Shown one piece after another: positions 9,510-18,440 of a DNA stretch of 64,000 bases. This DNA is from Deltaproteobacteria bacterium (GTDB lineage: Bacteria; Myxococcota_A; Polyangia; Nannocystales; Nannocystaceae). The DNA lies in contig JADJEE010000012.1 in the NCBI GenBank assembly GCA_016709225.1, forward strand, positions 2,275,501-2,339,500, in the 5' to 3' direction. Both the position numbers and the translations under genes were made by a program. The number at the start of each line of letters is the position of its first letter. Positions within the stretch are counted from its first letter, which is position 1. The notes under the pieces are model-generated. The model did no database searches, was not told the DNA's origin, and saw only the letters and a list, made by a program, of their open reading frames with translations.

Positions 9510-9515
9510 TACGAT
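9510..9515 (+). promoter_or_regulatory. Candidate -10 box TACGAT, 7 nt before ATG 9523
   Basis: The box lies so close to the start codon that a transcript starting six to eight bases downstream of it would begin at or next to the ATG, leaving no room for a ribosome-binding site. GTGACG at 9487-9492 is a weak -35 candidate with 17-nt spacing. It is one of thirteen similarly placed TANNNT boxes in the window. Confidence 0.5.
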
Positions 9516-9522
9516 CGTCGAC

Positions 9523-10695
9523 ATGCGATCGTCGTCGATCACCCGCGGGTTGCTCGTACTTCTGCTCCTCGCGCCGTCGACCGCGTACGCAGTCGAGCCG
9601 TACTGCGTCGACAACCCCGCGGTCATCTACTGCAACGACTTCGAAGAGAGCTTGGACGGCATCGAGGCGCTGCCGCGCGCCACGCTCGTTTCGGCGCAGA
9701 GCGGTCCGACCTTCGAAGGCGACGGTGCTCTGCTCGCCGACTTCACACCGCCGTACGGCGCCGACGCGGAGTTCTCGGTGCGCTTCGCCGGTGCCGATCG
9801 GGTGTACGCGCGCTTCTACATGCGCTTCGACGATTCGTGGACCGAGCCGATGCACCACTTCTACGCGATCCACGGCGATCGCACCGACGACGAATGGTCG
9901 TGCCACGGCGACGCGGGCTGTCGCCCGAACGGTGTGCAGTGCCTCAGCGGCACGACCGTCGACACACGCGTCGTCACCGACGGCGAGCTACCCGGGCAGC
10001 CGTTCTTCTACACGTACCACCCGGCGATGAACTGCGATCCGGGCGACAGCTGCGCGAACTATGCCGACCCGCAGGCGATCTGCGACGGCTGTGCCGATCG
10101 CGGGCTGCCGTGCGAGATGGGCCTCGAGTGTTGCTGGGGCGAGAACCTCGACATCTCCGATCCCTCGGTCTCGCTCGTCGCCGACACCTGGTACGCGATC
10201 GAGACGATGGTCGCCGCGAACACGCCGGGCGTCGCCGACGGCGAGATGACGCTGTGGATCGACGGGGTGGAGATCGGGCATCACGACGGCATTCTCTGGC
10301 GCGAGGATCCGACCCTGCAGCTCAACCACTTCATCGTGTGGAACTACTACCCGGAGGCTGAGGTCGCGCATCGCATCTGGTTCGACGCGCTCGTGATCAG
10401 CACCGAGCCGATCGGTGTGCTCGGTGGGGGCGCGTCCGATACGAGCGGTAGTGGCGGCGGCACCAGCGATGGCATGACCACCGCGCCGGGCGAAGGGAGC
10501 GCGACCAGCTCGGCGACGACGTCACCGGACGGAGGCAGCGCGAGCACGACGACCCCGGGCGCGGGTACGGCGGGCGAGTCGACGGGCGCTGGGGAGAACG
10601 ACGATGGCGCGAGCGGCTGCGGGTGCCGCAGCGCCGGCACGCCGACCGCGTTCGCGTGGCTGCTCGTGCTCGGCGTGCTGCGACGCCGGAGGTGA
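9523..10695 (+). CDS. Secreted polysaccharide-lyase-like (concanavalin fold) protein with MYXO-CTERM tail
   Basis: 390 residues. An N-terminal signal peptide ends near AYA (residue 23). The body, residues 24-300, resembles concanavalin-fold polysaccharide lyase or LamG-type modules, with RVYARFYMRFDDSW, HHFYAIHG and a late MTLWIDGVEIG strand; it also holds a Cys-rich insert at about residues 125-205. A Ser/Thr/Gly linker of about 70 residues leads to GCGCRSAG, a hydrophobic helix and a terminal RRRR. That tail is a MYXO-CTERM sorting signal, cut by myxosortase and used to place proteins on the cell surface. Catalytic residues cannot be assigned by eye, so carbohydrate binding is as likely as lyase activity. 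Confidence 0.8.
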   Translation: MRSSSITRGLLVLLLLAPSTAYAVEPYCVDNPAVIYCNDFEESLDGIEALPRATLVSAQSGPTFEGDGALLADFTPPYGADAEFSVRFAGADRVYARFYMRFDDSWTEPMHHFYAIHGDRTDDEWSCHGDAGCRPNGVQCLSGTTVDTRVVTDGELPGQPFFYTYHPAMNCDPGDSCANYADPQAICDGCADRGLPCEMGLECCWGENLDISDPSVSLVADTWYAIETMVAANTPGVADGEMTLWIDGVEIGHHDGILWREDPTLQLNHFIVWNYYPEAEVAHRIWFDALVISTEPIGVLGGGASDTSGSGGGTSDGMTTAPGEGSATSSATTSPDGGSASTTTPGAGTAGESTGAGENDDGASGCGCRSAGTPTAFAWLLVLGVLRRRR

Positions 10696-10771
10696 TGTTG
10701 GGGGTGCGTCGTCGGGCCCGAGCCCGAACGGCCGGGGCAGCGGCGAGTGCCGAAACCAACGGACGCGCCAC

Positions 10772-11863
10772 CTACTTCGCCGCGATGTAGACCATCCCCC
10801 GCTGCCCGACGACCAGCCCCGACGGCTCCGCGAGCGCCACCACCACCTCGAGGATCTTCGTGTCGTTGCGCTCCACGGGATCATCCGTCCGCAGGTTCTT
10901 GCGACCCATGCGTCGGCCGATCTCCACCACCTCACCGCCGAGATCGCGGCCCGGCATCGCGGGCACCCGCAGGATCGCGCGCGCCCCCAGCTCGATCCTC
11001 GCGACGTCGCGCTCGTCGACATCGACGCGCACATGCAAGGTCCGCGTGTCACCCATCACCATCAACGGCTCGGCGCCGCCGGGCTGGTAGTACTCGCCCT
11101 CGCGAAACTTGCTCTGCAGGAGTTCACCTGAAAGCGGCGCGTCGACGAAACGACTCGCCAAGGTCGCGGCGGCCTGATCGCGCCGGGCCTGCGCGGCGAC
11201 GAGGCGCGCGCGGGCGGCTTGGATGTCCTCGCGTCGCGAGCCGCGGATGCTCGCGTCGCGTCGCGCCTCGCTCTGTCGCGCGGCGGCGGTGTCGACGTCG
11301 GCCTGCTTGCGCGCGCGCTCGAGCTCGTCGACGGTGGTGCCGCCCTTGGCGATCACGGACTCGAGTCGCGTGAGCACGCCGGCGGAGAGCTCGGCGCGGG
11401 CGCGGGCGGCCTCGGCCTCGGCCTCGGCGGCGCGGATGTCCTCGCGACGATTGCCGCGGAGTGTCCGGTCGAGCTCGGCCTGGGCGGCGAGCACCTCGGC
11501 CTGCGCGCCGGCGAGCGCCGCCTGCTCGACGCCGTGCTCGAGCTCGACCAATCGCGCGCCCGCCTCGACGAACTGGCCCTCCTTCGCGGCGATCGCCACG
11601 ATGCGTCCACCGACGTCGCCGGCGACCTTCACCTCGCGACCGCTCGGCTCGACGACCCCGTTGCCGCCGACGAAGTTGCCCTCGGGCACGGCCATGCGCT
11701 CGTCGAGGCCGCCCTCGGGGATTGTCTCGCGCGCGGCGATCTCGACGTCGGCGGGGCGCGGATCGGTGGGCGACGGCGCGACGTAGGCGCGGGCCACGAC
11801 GGCGACGAGGCCGATCGTGACCGCGGGGGCGACGACGGCGGTGAACCAGCGAAAGCGACTCAC
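10772..11863 (-). CDS. HlyD/DevB-type periplasmic adaptor (membrane fusion protein)
   Basis: 363 residues with one N-terminal membrane helix (residues 7-28), a biotinyl-lipoyl-like half motif (VAGDVGGRIVAIAAKEGQFV), a long Ala/Glu/Arg coiled-coil hairpin of about residues 110-240, then the second lipoyl half and beta-barrel (SGELLQSKFREGEYYQPGG). This is the order found in adaptors that link an inner-membrane ABC transporter to a TolC channel, closest in style to cyanobacterial DevB. Its ATG overlaps the stop of the ATPase gene by 4 nt, and it is the last gene of the exporter operon. Confidence 0.92.
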   Translation of the reverse strand: MSRFRWFTAVVAPAVTIGLVAVVARAYVAPSPTDPRPADVEIAARETIPEGGLDERMAVPEGNFVGGNGVVEPSGREVKVAGDVGGRIVAIAAKEGQFVEAGARLVELEHGVEQAALAGAQAEVLAAQAELDRTLRGNRREDIRAAEAEAEAARARAELSAGVLTRLESVIAKGGTTVDELERARKQADVDTAAARQSEARRDASIRGSRREDIQAARARLVAAQARRDQAAATLASRFVDAPLSGELLQSKFREGEYYQPGGAEPLMVMGDTRTLHVRVDVDERDVARIELGARAILRVPAMPGRDLGGEVVEIGRRMGRKNLRTDDPVERNDTKILEVVVALAEPSGLVVGQRGMVYIAAK

Positions 11864-12561
11864 GGGGCTGCTCCTGTCTGTTCCTGCACGATGTGGCCGT
11901 CCTCGATGTGCACGATGCGATCGGCGAGGTGGAAGATGCGGTTGTCGTGGGTGACGACCACGACCGTGTCGCCACGCTCGCGGCTGACCTCGCGCAACAG
12001 CTCGGTGGCCTGCAGGCCGCTTGCGGCGTCGAGGGCTGCGGTCGGCTCGTCGGCGAGCACCAGCGGCGGATCTCCGGCGAGCGCGCGGGCGATCGCGACG
12101 CGCTGGCGCTGCCCGCCCGACAGCTCTGCGGGCCGCGCATGCAGCTTGGTGCCGAGCGACACCCGCTCGAGCAGTCGCTTGGCCTCGGCGTTCGCGTCGC
12201 CCACCGACCAGCCCTTCATCTTCAGGACCAAGGCGACGTTGTCGCGCGCGGTGAGGGCCGGCAGCAGGTTGTGGCCCTGGAAGATGAAGCCGATCGTGGC
12301 CATGCGCACCGCGGGCAGCTTGCGCTCGGGCAAGCCACTGACGCGCGCGCCGAAGAGCGACAGCTCGCCTTGCGTGCTGCTGAGCACGCAGCCGAGGATC
12401 GATAGCAGCGTGGTCTTGCCGCTGCCCGAGGGCCCCGCGAGCATCACGAACTCGCCGCGGCGCACCTGCAGATCGACGCCAGCCAGCGCCTGGAATGCCA
12501 GCGCGCCGGAGCCGAAGGTCTTGGCGATGCCGCGGGCATCGATCGCGAGCTCGGCGCTCAT
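11860..12561 (-). CDS. ABC transporter ATPase, MacB/LolD/DevA type
   Basis: 233 residues, the usual length. Walker A is GPSGSGKTT at about residues 43-51, the Q-loop FIFQGHNLLP, signature LSGGQRQRVAIARAL, Walker B VLADEPTAALD, and the switch His in VVVVTHD. The protein powers the FtsX-type permease encoded upstream. ATG 12561 overlaps the permease stop by 4 nt; the frame continues upstream to 12627 inside the permease gene but has no support there. The stop overlaps the adaptor start by 4 nt as well, so the three are translationally coupled. Confidence 0.95.
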   Translation of the reverse strand: MSAELAIDARGIAKTFGSGALAFQALAGVDLQVRRGEFVMLAGPSGSGKTTLLSILGCVLSSTQGELSLFGARVSGLPERKLPAVRMATIGFIFQGHNLLPALTARDNVALVLKMKGWSVGDANAEAKRLLERVSLGTKLHARPAELSGGQRQRVAIARALAGDPPLVLADEPTAALDAASGLQATELLREVSRERGDTVVVVTHDNRIFHLADRIVHIEDGHIVQEQTGAAP

Positions 12562-13739
12562 CGGAACACCATCCCCGGCTCGAGGCCGCGTACGCGCAGC
12601 AGCGCCAGCCCCGAGGCGAGCATGCACAGCACGATCATCGCGGCGGGGGCCAGCAGGTACAGCTCGGGCACGATGATCGGCACCAGCTGCGGGCTACGGA
12701 TGCCCTCGGACATGCCGGTGACCAGCGCCATGCCGAGCAGCGATCCGAACACGGCGTAGCCGATCGACTGCGCGAGCAACAGCTTGGTCAGATCGAAGTT
12801 CGTGCAGCCGATCGCCTTGAGCGTCCCGAACTCGCGGATGTGGTCGAGCACCGACGAGAACATCGACAGCGCCACGATCGCGAAGCCGACCAGCAAGCCG
12901 AACGCGGTCGAGGTGCCGAACGACACGCCCAGCTGATCGGCGATCAGGCGCCCGACGATCGAGTCGTGGAACTGCGCGCCCGTCATGACCTTGGTCTCGG
13001 GCAGCGCGGCGGCGAGTCGGGCGGCGACCTCCTCGGGATCAACGCCCGCATCGACGCGCACGAGCACGAACGTGTGCTGGTCCGCGGGCGCGCGCACGAG
13101 CTCGCGCACCAGCTCGATGTCGCCGAAGGCGTACGGCGGCCCGAACGGCAGCAATCCCCACGTGAAGCCACCGACGGTCACCAGCCGGCCGTTGAGCTCG
13201 CGGCGGCTGCCGAGGTTGAGCGCGCCGAGCTTGTCGCGCTCGGCGTCCTCGAAGATCACGGTGTCGGGCCGCGCGAGGACGTCGGGATCGCCGGCGACCA
13301 TCGCCCACGGTCCGCCCAGCCGCAGCGGCGCCGCGGTGCCGATGAGCGTGACCGGCTCGGAGGCGCCCAGCGGCGTCTTGATGACGGCGCCGGCGTAGAC
13401 CAACGGCTCCGCGATCGCGACGCCCGGGGTCGTGCGCGCGCGCATGAGCACCGCGTCCGACAGCGGCGCGCCGGGCTGCAGCTGCTCGGTACCCGCCGGG
13501 GTGATCCACACGTCGGCGCCGGCGTGGTCGACGAACATCGTGTTCTTGTCGAGCAGGCCGAACAGGATGCTGAGCTGCTGCAGCGACAGCACCACCGCGA
13601 ACACGACGCCGACGAGCGTGCCGGCGAGCTTGGGCTTGTCGTAGATCATCATCTCGACGCCGAGCGCGGCCATGGCCCGCGCGCGGTAGCCGAACCACGC
13701 GCGACGAGGTCGTCGTGGCGATGTGGGGTTCGGCGTCAT
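12558..13739 (-). CDS. ABC transporter permease, FtsX/MacB/DevC type
   Basis: 393 residues. One membrane helix near residues 39-60 is followed by a periplasmic domain of about 190 residues and three C-terminal helices (TAFGLLVGFAIVALSMFSSV, IGYAVFGSLLGMALVTGM, YLLAPAAMIVLCMLASGLAL), the standard FtsX-like layout. The short cytoplasmic stretch REFGTLKAIGCTNFDL after the second helix is the coupling region typical of the family. ATG 13739 overlaps the stop of the TolC-type gene by 4 nt. Such permeases move lipids, lipoproteins or peptides from the inner membrane or periplasm rather than small ions; in DevBCA systems the cargo is a glycolipid. Confidence 0.92.
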   Translation of the reverse strand: MTPNPTSPRRPRRAWFGYRARAMAALGVEMMIYDKPKLAGTLVGVVFAVVLSLQQLSILFGLLDKNTMFVDHAGADVWITPAGTEQLQPGAPLSDAVLMRARTTPGVAIAEPLVYAGAVIKTPLGASEPVTLIGTAAPLRLGGPWAMVAGDPDVLARPDTVIFEDAERDKLGALNLGSRRELNGRLVTVGGFTWGLLPFGPPYAFGDIELVRELVRAPADQHTFVLVRVDAGVDPEEVAARLAAALPETKVMTGAQFHDSIVGRLIADQLGVSFGTSTAFGLLVGFAIVALSMFSSVLDHIREFGTLKAIGCTNFDLTKLLLAQSIGYAVFGSLLGMALVTGMSEGIRSPQLVPIIVPELYLLAPAAMIVLCMLASGLALLRVRGLEPGMVFR

Positions 13740-15025
13740 CGCAGATCCTCCACCCCGCGGCCCGCGGCGAGCCGCAGCTGCGCGCGCGCGTACGACAACT
13801 CGCTGGTCGCCTGGATGCGGCTCGCCTCGGCGACGAAGCCATCGCGCAACGCCTGCACCACCTCGAGCTGCGTCGCGGTGCCGCCCTCGTAGCGGGCCTG
13901 CGCCACCGCGATCGCGGCCTGGCTCGCCTCGGCCTCGGACGCCGCGGCGACGGCCCGCACGCGCAGCGACTCGACGCGATCGTGGGCGTCCTCGATCTCG
14001 AGTCGCTTGCTGCGCTTCGCGAGATCGAAGCGGGCCTCGCTCGCCGCCACGTTCGCCCGCTCGGCGCGGGCGCGGTGGATCGCCTGCACGTCGAAGCGCG
14101 CGGTCAGGGTCACGCCGACCGCCCACTGCGCGGGCTGGCCGAAGCCGGCGGCGTTGGTCAGCCGCTCGGTGGCGCGGGCCGACAAGAGCGGCAGGAACAC
14201 CGAGCGTCGCGCGCGGAGGTTGGCCTCGGCCGCCCGGATCTTCGTCCGCGCCGACGCGACCTCGTCGGTGCCCTCGAGGCCGTCGAGCCACGTCGGCAGC
14301 GCGGCCTCGGCCCGGAGATCCGCGGGCGGCGCGGGGATCGGATCGGCCACGGCGATTCCGGTGATCGCCTCGAGTTCACGCGCGGCGCTCCGCTTGCGAA
14401 GCGACGCCTCGGCGATCGCCTGCTCGGCCGCCGCGACCTGGGCGGTCGCGCGGCGCACGTCGAGATCGGACGCCAGCCCGCCCGACTCGCGGGCGCGCAC
14501 CACCTCGAGGTTCGCCCGCGCCGCCTCGAGGCCACCCTCGGCCGATCGCGAGAGCGCCTCGTAGGCGAGGAGGTTGGTGTAGGCCGCGACGATCCGGTCG
14601 TCGAGATCGACGAGCGCGACGGTGCGATCGCGAACCGCAGCCTGCTCGCTGGCGCGGGCCGACTGGGTCCGACGGATCGCCGCGAGATCGAGCAGCGGCA
14701 CCGTCAGCGTCACCGAGGCGTCGAGCTGGTTGCGCGGGGTGAACGTCGCCTCGTCGAAGCCACCGGCCGCGTTGGGGATCCGCGCGACGATGTCGAACTG
14801 ATTGCGCGTGTAGCCGGCCGAGGCCTCGAGCGCGGGGAACAGCCGCGCCCGCTCGGCGCGGGTCTCGGCCTTGCGCGCCGTGACGGTGGCCGCGGTCTCG
14901 CGCGCCTCGGCGGCATGGCTGCGCCCAGCCTCGAGGTAGCGCGCCAGCGGCTCGAGCGCGGCGGCGGCGGTGGGGGTGCACGCGAGTGCGCACGCGATCG
15001 CGATCGACGGAATCCTACGGCCCAT
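13736..15025 (-). CDS. TolC-type outer membrane efflux channel
   Basis: 429 residues with a signal peptide (cleavage near TAAAA-LEP, residue 23). Two long, Ala/Arg/Glu-rich helical repeats each end in short beta-rich segments, for example LDASVTLTVPLLDLAAIRR and QWAVGVTLTARFDVQAIHR, which is the duplicated OEP domain pattern of TolC. It forms the trimeric outer membrane and periplasmic tunnel that meets the adaptor. It is the first gene of a four-gene operon (channel, permease, ATPase, adaptor) with three successive 4-nt ATGA overlaps. The 92-bp region to the divergent sensor kinase should hold promoters for both. Confidence 0.92.
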   Translation of the reverse strand: MGRRIPSIAIACALACTPTAAAALEPLARYLEAGRSHAAEARETAATVTARKAETRAERARLFPALEASAGYTRNQFDIVARIPNAAGGFDEATFTPRNQLDASVTLTVPLLDLAAIRRTQSARASEQAAVRDRTVALVDLDDRIVAAYTNLLAYEALSRSAEGGLEAARANLEVVRARESGGLASDLDVRRATAQVAAAEQAIAEASLRKRSAARELEAITGIAVADPIPAPPADLRAEAALPTWLDGLEGTDEVASARTKIRAAEANLRARRSVFLPLLSARATERLTNAAGFGQPAQWAVGVTLTARFDVQAIHRARAERANVAASEARFDLAKRSKRLEIEDAHDRVESLRVRAVAAASEAEASQAAIAVAQARYEGGTATQLEVVQALRDGFVAEASRIQATSELSYARAQLRLAAGRGVEDLR

Positions 15026-15117
15026 GCTCGTGCCAGCGGTCTACGGCACGCCTCCGGGATCGTCGAGGTGCGCCGAGGTCACGATTGTGGCCCGCGCGAC
15101 CGCAGCGAGCATGACCT

Positions 15118-16347
15118 TTGGCCGGTGTGGCGGCGCTGCGGGAGGCCGCTAGACTCGTCGCCGACGTGGCGACGAGCGCGATCGAGGACGGCGACGTCGA
15201 GGCCAAGTTGCGGGTGCAGATCCGCTTCTGGGCGAAGGTCGCGAGCACGGTCGTGCTGGCGTCGAACGTGACGCTCGCGCTGTGGCCCGGCGAGCCCTTT
15301 CGCTGGACGATCGTGGGCCTCGATTGCGTCTGGGCCATCGCGCTCGTGCTCGGCGCATCGCGGCCCCGCTGGTTGGCGGTGTCGGTCATCGCCGCGGTGA
15401 TCGAGCTGTCGTTCTATGGCTGGGCCGCGGCCGGAGCGTTCATCGTGCTGGTCGCCGCGCTCGCGATGCGACTGCCGGCCGCCCGCGCGGGGGCGTCGAC
15501 GTTGGGCATGTGGGGCGCCGCGGCGCTCGGGATCCTGTGGCTGGGCGACGGCCATCCACCGGAGTACGTCATGCAGCCGCGGGAGCTCATGTTCGCGGCC
15601 TGCAACATGTTCGTGCTCGGTGCCTTGATGCGCAGCTCGCTGCTGTCGCGGTTCCGTGCGGAGTCGCTGGCGTCGCAGCTCCACGCCGCGCACGACATGC
15701 TGCGCCGCGACCTCGCGACCACCGAGGCGCTCGCCGCCGCGCAGGAGCGCACGCGGATCGCCCACGAGCTCCACGACAGCCTCGGGCACTCGCTGGCCAC
15801 GGCGCACGTGCACACCCAGCTCGCGCGTCGGCTCGCGCAGCAGTCGTGCGAGCCCGCCGACCCCGCTCACCCGGCCCTGCTGCAGGCGATCGATCAGGTC
15901 GGCGAGTCGACCCGGCGGGCGATGCACGAGCTGCGCGATGCGGTCTCACTGCTACGCCATCGCTCGGACGTCGCGACGCTGGGCACGCGGATCCGGGCGC
16001 TGCTGGCCCGCCTGCCGGAGGCCGTGCTCGCCCACGAGGTCGCCATCGTGGGCGACGAGCGAGCGCTGGCCCCGGCGACCGAGTTCGCGATCTATCGCGC
16101 GCTGCAGGAGGCGATGACCAACGTCGTCAAGCACGCGCGCGCCCGCGCGGTGTCGGTGCGGCTCGAGTACACGGCGTCGTGGGTGCGACTCGAGGTCGTC
16201 GACGACGGTGCCGGCACCGACGAGCTGCGCCCCGGCTTCGGCCTGCGCGGCATCGCCGAGCGCCTGAAGTCGGTCGGGGGTCGTCTCGACGTGTCGTCGG
16301 CGGCGGGCAAGGGGTTGCGTCTGCGGGTCGAGGTCGACGCGGCATGA
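15118..16347 (+). CDS. Membrane sensor histidine kinase, NarL/DesK class (HisKA_3)
   Basis: 409 residues from TTG 15118; a GTG three codons later is an equally good start and there is no strong ribosome-binding site. Five or six membrane helices fill residues 33-180. The phosphoacceptor box is ERTRIAHELHDSLGH with His219, followed by a HATPase domain with EAMTNVVKHARA and GFGLRGIAERLKSVGG. This class pairs with LuxR-type regulators, and the regulator gene starts inside its stop codon (ATGA). Divergent position next to the exporter operon suggests it senses an envelope state and controls export; that link is inference. Confidence 0.92.
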   Translation: MAGVAALREAARLVADVATSAIEDGDVEAKLRVQIRFWAKVASTVVLASNVTLALWPGEPFRWTIVGLDCVWAIALVLGASRPRWLAVSVIAAVIELSFYGWAAAGAFIVLVAALAMRLPAARAGASTLGMWGAAALGILWLGDGHPPEYVMQPRELMFAACNMFVLGALMRSSLLSRFRAESLASQLHAAHDMLRRDLATTEALAAAQERTRIAHELHDSLGHSLATAHVHTQLARRLAQQSCEPADPAHPALLQAIDQVGESTRRAMHELRDAVSLLRHRSDVATLGTRIRALLARLPEAVLAHEVAIVGDERALAPATEFAIYRALQEAMTNVVKHARARAVSVRLEYTASWVRLEVVDDGAGTDELRPGFGLRGIAERLKSVGGRLDVSSAAGKGLRLRVEVDAA

Positions 16348-16991
16348 TCCCGCGCGTGCTCGTGGTCGACGATCAGGCGCTCTTCCGCCAGGGGCTGTGC
16401 AGCTTGCTGGCGGGCGACGGCACGCTTCAGATCGTCGGCCAGGCTGGCAACGGCCTCGAGTGCCTGCGACAGGTCGCGCTGCTGCAGCCCGACGTGGTCC
16501 TGCTCGATCTGCGCATGCCCGAGCTCGACGGCGTGCAGACGATCCGGCGGCTCCGCGAGGCGGGCAGCGATGTGCGCATCGTCGTGCTCACCACCTTCGA
16601 CGACGACCAGCTGGTGTTCGAAGCGCTGCGCGAGGGTGCGCTCGCGTTCCTGCTCAAGGACGCGGATGCCGAGGAGATCGCCGATGCGATCCGTGAGGCC
16701 GCCGAGGGTCGCGGGCGTCTGGCATCCGCGGTGACGCACAAGGTCGTCACCGAGTTCGCCCGCATGGCGCGGCGGCTCGGGGACACGCCGACCGACACCG
16801 CCGGGTTGTCGCGCCGCGAGATCGAGGTACTGAAGCTGCTCGCCCGCGGCGCGACCAACAAGGAGATCGCGAGCACGCTGCACATCGCCGAGGGCACCGT
16901 GAAGAACCACCTCACCAACATCTTCACCAAGCTCGACGTGAACGATCGGACCCGCGCTGCGCTCCGGGCCCGCGAGCTCGGGTTGCTGTGA
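16344..16991 (+). CDS. Response regulator, NarL/LuxR family
   Basis: 215 residues. The receiver domain has the acidic pair DD at 9-10, phosphoacceptor Asp55 in VVLLDLRMPE and the conserved Lys in FLLKDAD. The C-terminal LuxR-type helix-turn-helix runs from LSRREIEVLKLLARG to the end, with TNKEIASTLHIAEGTVKNH as the DNA-binding unit. The start overlaps the kinase stop by 4 nt, so the pair is coupled. It is presumably phosphorylated by the kinase and binds promoters such as that of the divergent TolC operon. Confidence 0.95.
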   Translation: MIPRVLVVDDQALFRQGLCSLLAGDGTLQIVGQAGNGLECLRQVALLQPDVVLLDLRMPELDGVQTIRRLREAGSDVRIVVLTTFDDDQLVFEALREGALAFLLKDADAEEIADAIREAAEGRGRLASAVTHKVVTEFARMARRLGDTPTDTAGLSRREIEVLKLLARGATNKEIASTLHIAEGTVKNHLTNIFTKLDVNDRTRAALRARELGLL

Positions 16992-17027
16992 GGGTCGGCG
17001 GTCGGCGCAGCCCGACCACAATCGGTG

Positions 17028-17033
17028 TACGCT
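17028..17033 (+). promoter_or_regulatory. Candidate -10 box TACGCT, 6 nt before ATG 17040
   Basis: The box abuts the start codon of the lipoprotein gene, leaving no space for a leader. The same arrangement recurs in the window and points to leaderless transcription. No -35 box is evident. Confidence 0.45.
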
Positions 17034-17039
17034 GGACGC

Positions 17040-17744
17040 ATGACGCAGGCCGTCGGCCCGATCCTCCGTGCGGTCCTGGGCGTTGCTTCGAGCCTGTCGC
17101 TCGCCTGCGATCCGGCGACCCCCACGGTCCCACCGACGTCTTCGTCGGCGACGAACATCGCCCCGCAGGCTGCGGGCGTGCAGGCGACATCGGCATCGCC
17201 GTGTGCGGGCAAGCGAGCGTCGCCGCTACTGCTCCAAGTCGATGCGACCCAGCAGTCGTCGATCGCGCAGGCGATGTCGCGAGACCTCGCCGTGGTGGCG
17301 TTCGACTGCACATCGATCACGGTCCTCGAGTCGTGCCGTCTCGAGGGGCGCTATCGATTCGTGGCGGGCCGCCGCGACGAGATCCAACGCCGCGTGTCGT
17401 CGGCCGAGGATGCGGCCGCGTCGCTGTGGGGGGCGGCCACGCCACCGCTCACCCTCGAGCCCGGCGAGACGCTCGAGCTGCGCGCCATCGCCATCGGTCA
17501 GCAACGGGCCGATGTCGCCGGCGCGAGCGCGAAGCTTCTCGCGGGAGACTGCGCCAAGGCGACGCACTTCATCCGGAGCGCGCGCATCGGTGCCTACGAA
17601 CTGACGGGCAGGGTGGGCACGACCAAGCACGAGTCCAAGTCGGGCGATCTGACCACCTGCCCCGGCGACGGCGTGCGCACGCGGCTCCCGCCACCGCAGT
17701 GCAGCGGGCCGCTGCAACTCGAGCTGGTTCCAATCGGTCCATGA
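17040..17744 (+). CDS. Hypothetical lipoprotein
   Basis: 234 residues. ATG 17040 gives the signal ILRAVLGVASSLSLACDP with the lipidated Cys at about residue 23; a GTG at 17025 in frame would place five residues before it and would overlap the -10 box. A Thr/Ser/Ala linker follows, then a compact domain with paired cysteines, VAFDCTSITVLESCRLEG, and later CAKATHFIRSARIGAYELTG. Lipoproteins of this form are found in many myxobacteria but I know of no function. A GC-rich hairpin follows the stop. Confidence 0.65.
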   Translation: MTQAVGPILRAVLGVASSLSLACDPATPTVPPTSSSATNIAPQAAGVQATSASPCAGKRASPLLLQVDATQQSSIAQAMSRDLAVVAFDCTSITVLESCRLEGRYRFVAGRRDEIQRRVSSAEDAAASLWGAATPPLTLEPGETLELRAIAIGQQRADVAGASAKLLAGDCAKATHFIRSARIGAYELTGRVGTTKHESKSGDLTTCPGDGVRTRLPPPQCSGPLQLELVPIGP

Positions 17745-17752
17745 CGGCCTCC

Positions 17753-17787
17753 GGACCGGTCGGGGGACACCGGGCCACGACCGGTTC
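17753..17787 (+). terminator. Hairpin after the lipoprotein gene (no U tract)
   Basis: ACCGGTCG at 17755-17762 and CGACCGGT at 17778-17785 are exact inverted repeats separated by 15 nt, nine bases after the stop codon, with one more G-C pair outside a G-T pair. There is no T run, so it is not a classical intrinsic terminator. It may stop transcription with Rho or protect the 3' end. Confidence 0.4.
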
Positions 17788-17837
17788 CCGCGCGAGCCCT
17801 AGAGAGACGAACCGCAGATGTTGGACGTGGCGCGGGC

Positions 17838-18404
17838 GTGACGGGCTCTACGGGCGGGTGTCGCCCTCGTCGCGAGCGGGAGGGCGCGTCTCGTTCTACG
17901 ATTGCGTCGGCCTTGTTCTGCGCCCGCTCGACGTCGTGTCTGTTCGCGCTCTGCCTTCTGCTCGGCCTGCCCTGCGGCTGCGCAGGACGAACGATCCGCG
18001 GTCAGCCGGATGCATGGTATGCACCGCCTGCGTCGTGGGACTGGCCGCGAGACCGCGTGCCCGACGAACAGTTCCGCGTCGTCACGTCCGCAGGACGGGC
18101 CGCGGCCGAGGCCTCGCTCTCGACCCGCGCTTGGGTGCCGCTCGATGAGGTGCCCGGTCTCGCGATCGAGACCGAGGGTCTCGTCGTTCCTGCGGGAGGC
18201 CGCGTCTACCTGGTGCGCGGCGTGATGCTCGAAGGCACCGACGGCACCGGCCGATTCTCCATCGAGCAGGCCGACGACGGCACTACGGCCGTGAACTGGG
18301 GCTGCCTCGGCGCCGGCGCGGCGCGGCAGGTGCGACGACCACTGATCGTCGCGCTGCCTCGAGCGCCACGAGACCTGGTCGTCGCCGTCTCGATGGCGCG
18401 CTGA
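17838..18404 (+). CDS. Hypothetical lipoprotein
   Basis: 188 residues. After an Arg-rich start of about 30 residues comes a hydrophobic stretch, CLFALCLLLGLPCGCAGR, fitting a lipobox near LPCGC. The ATG used may be too early, and the true start could lie closer to the hydrophobic core (for example a GTG or TTG near 17900). The mature part is about 140 residues with beta-strand character and ends VALPRAPRDLVVAVSMAR. No family recognised. It converges on the gene at 18441. Confidence 0.55.
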   Translation: MTGSTGGCRPRREREGASRSTIASALFCARSTSCLFALCLLLGLPCGCAGRTIRGQPDAWYAPPASWDWPRDRVPDEQFRVVTSAGRAAAEASLSTRAWVPLDEVPGLAIETEGLVVPAGGRVYLVRGVMLEGTDGTGRFSIEQADDGTTAVNWGCLGAGAARQVRRPLIVALPRAPRDLVVAVSMAR

Positions 18405-18440
18405 CGCCCGAGTCCCTCGTCGTGCACGGCACCGCCTCGA

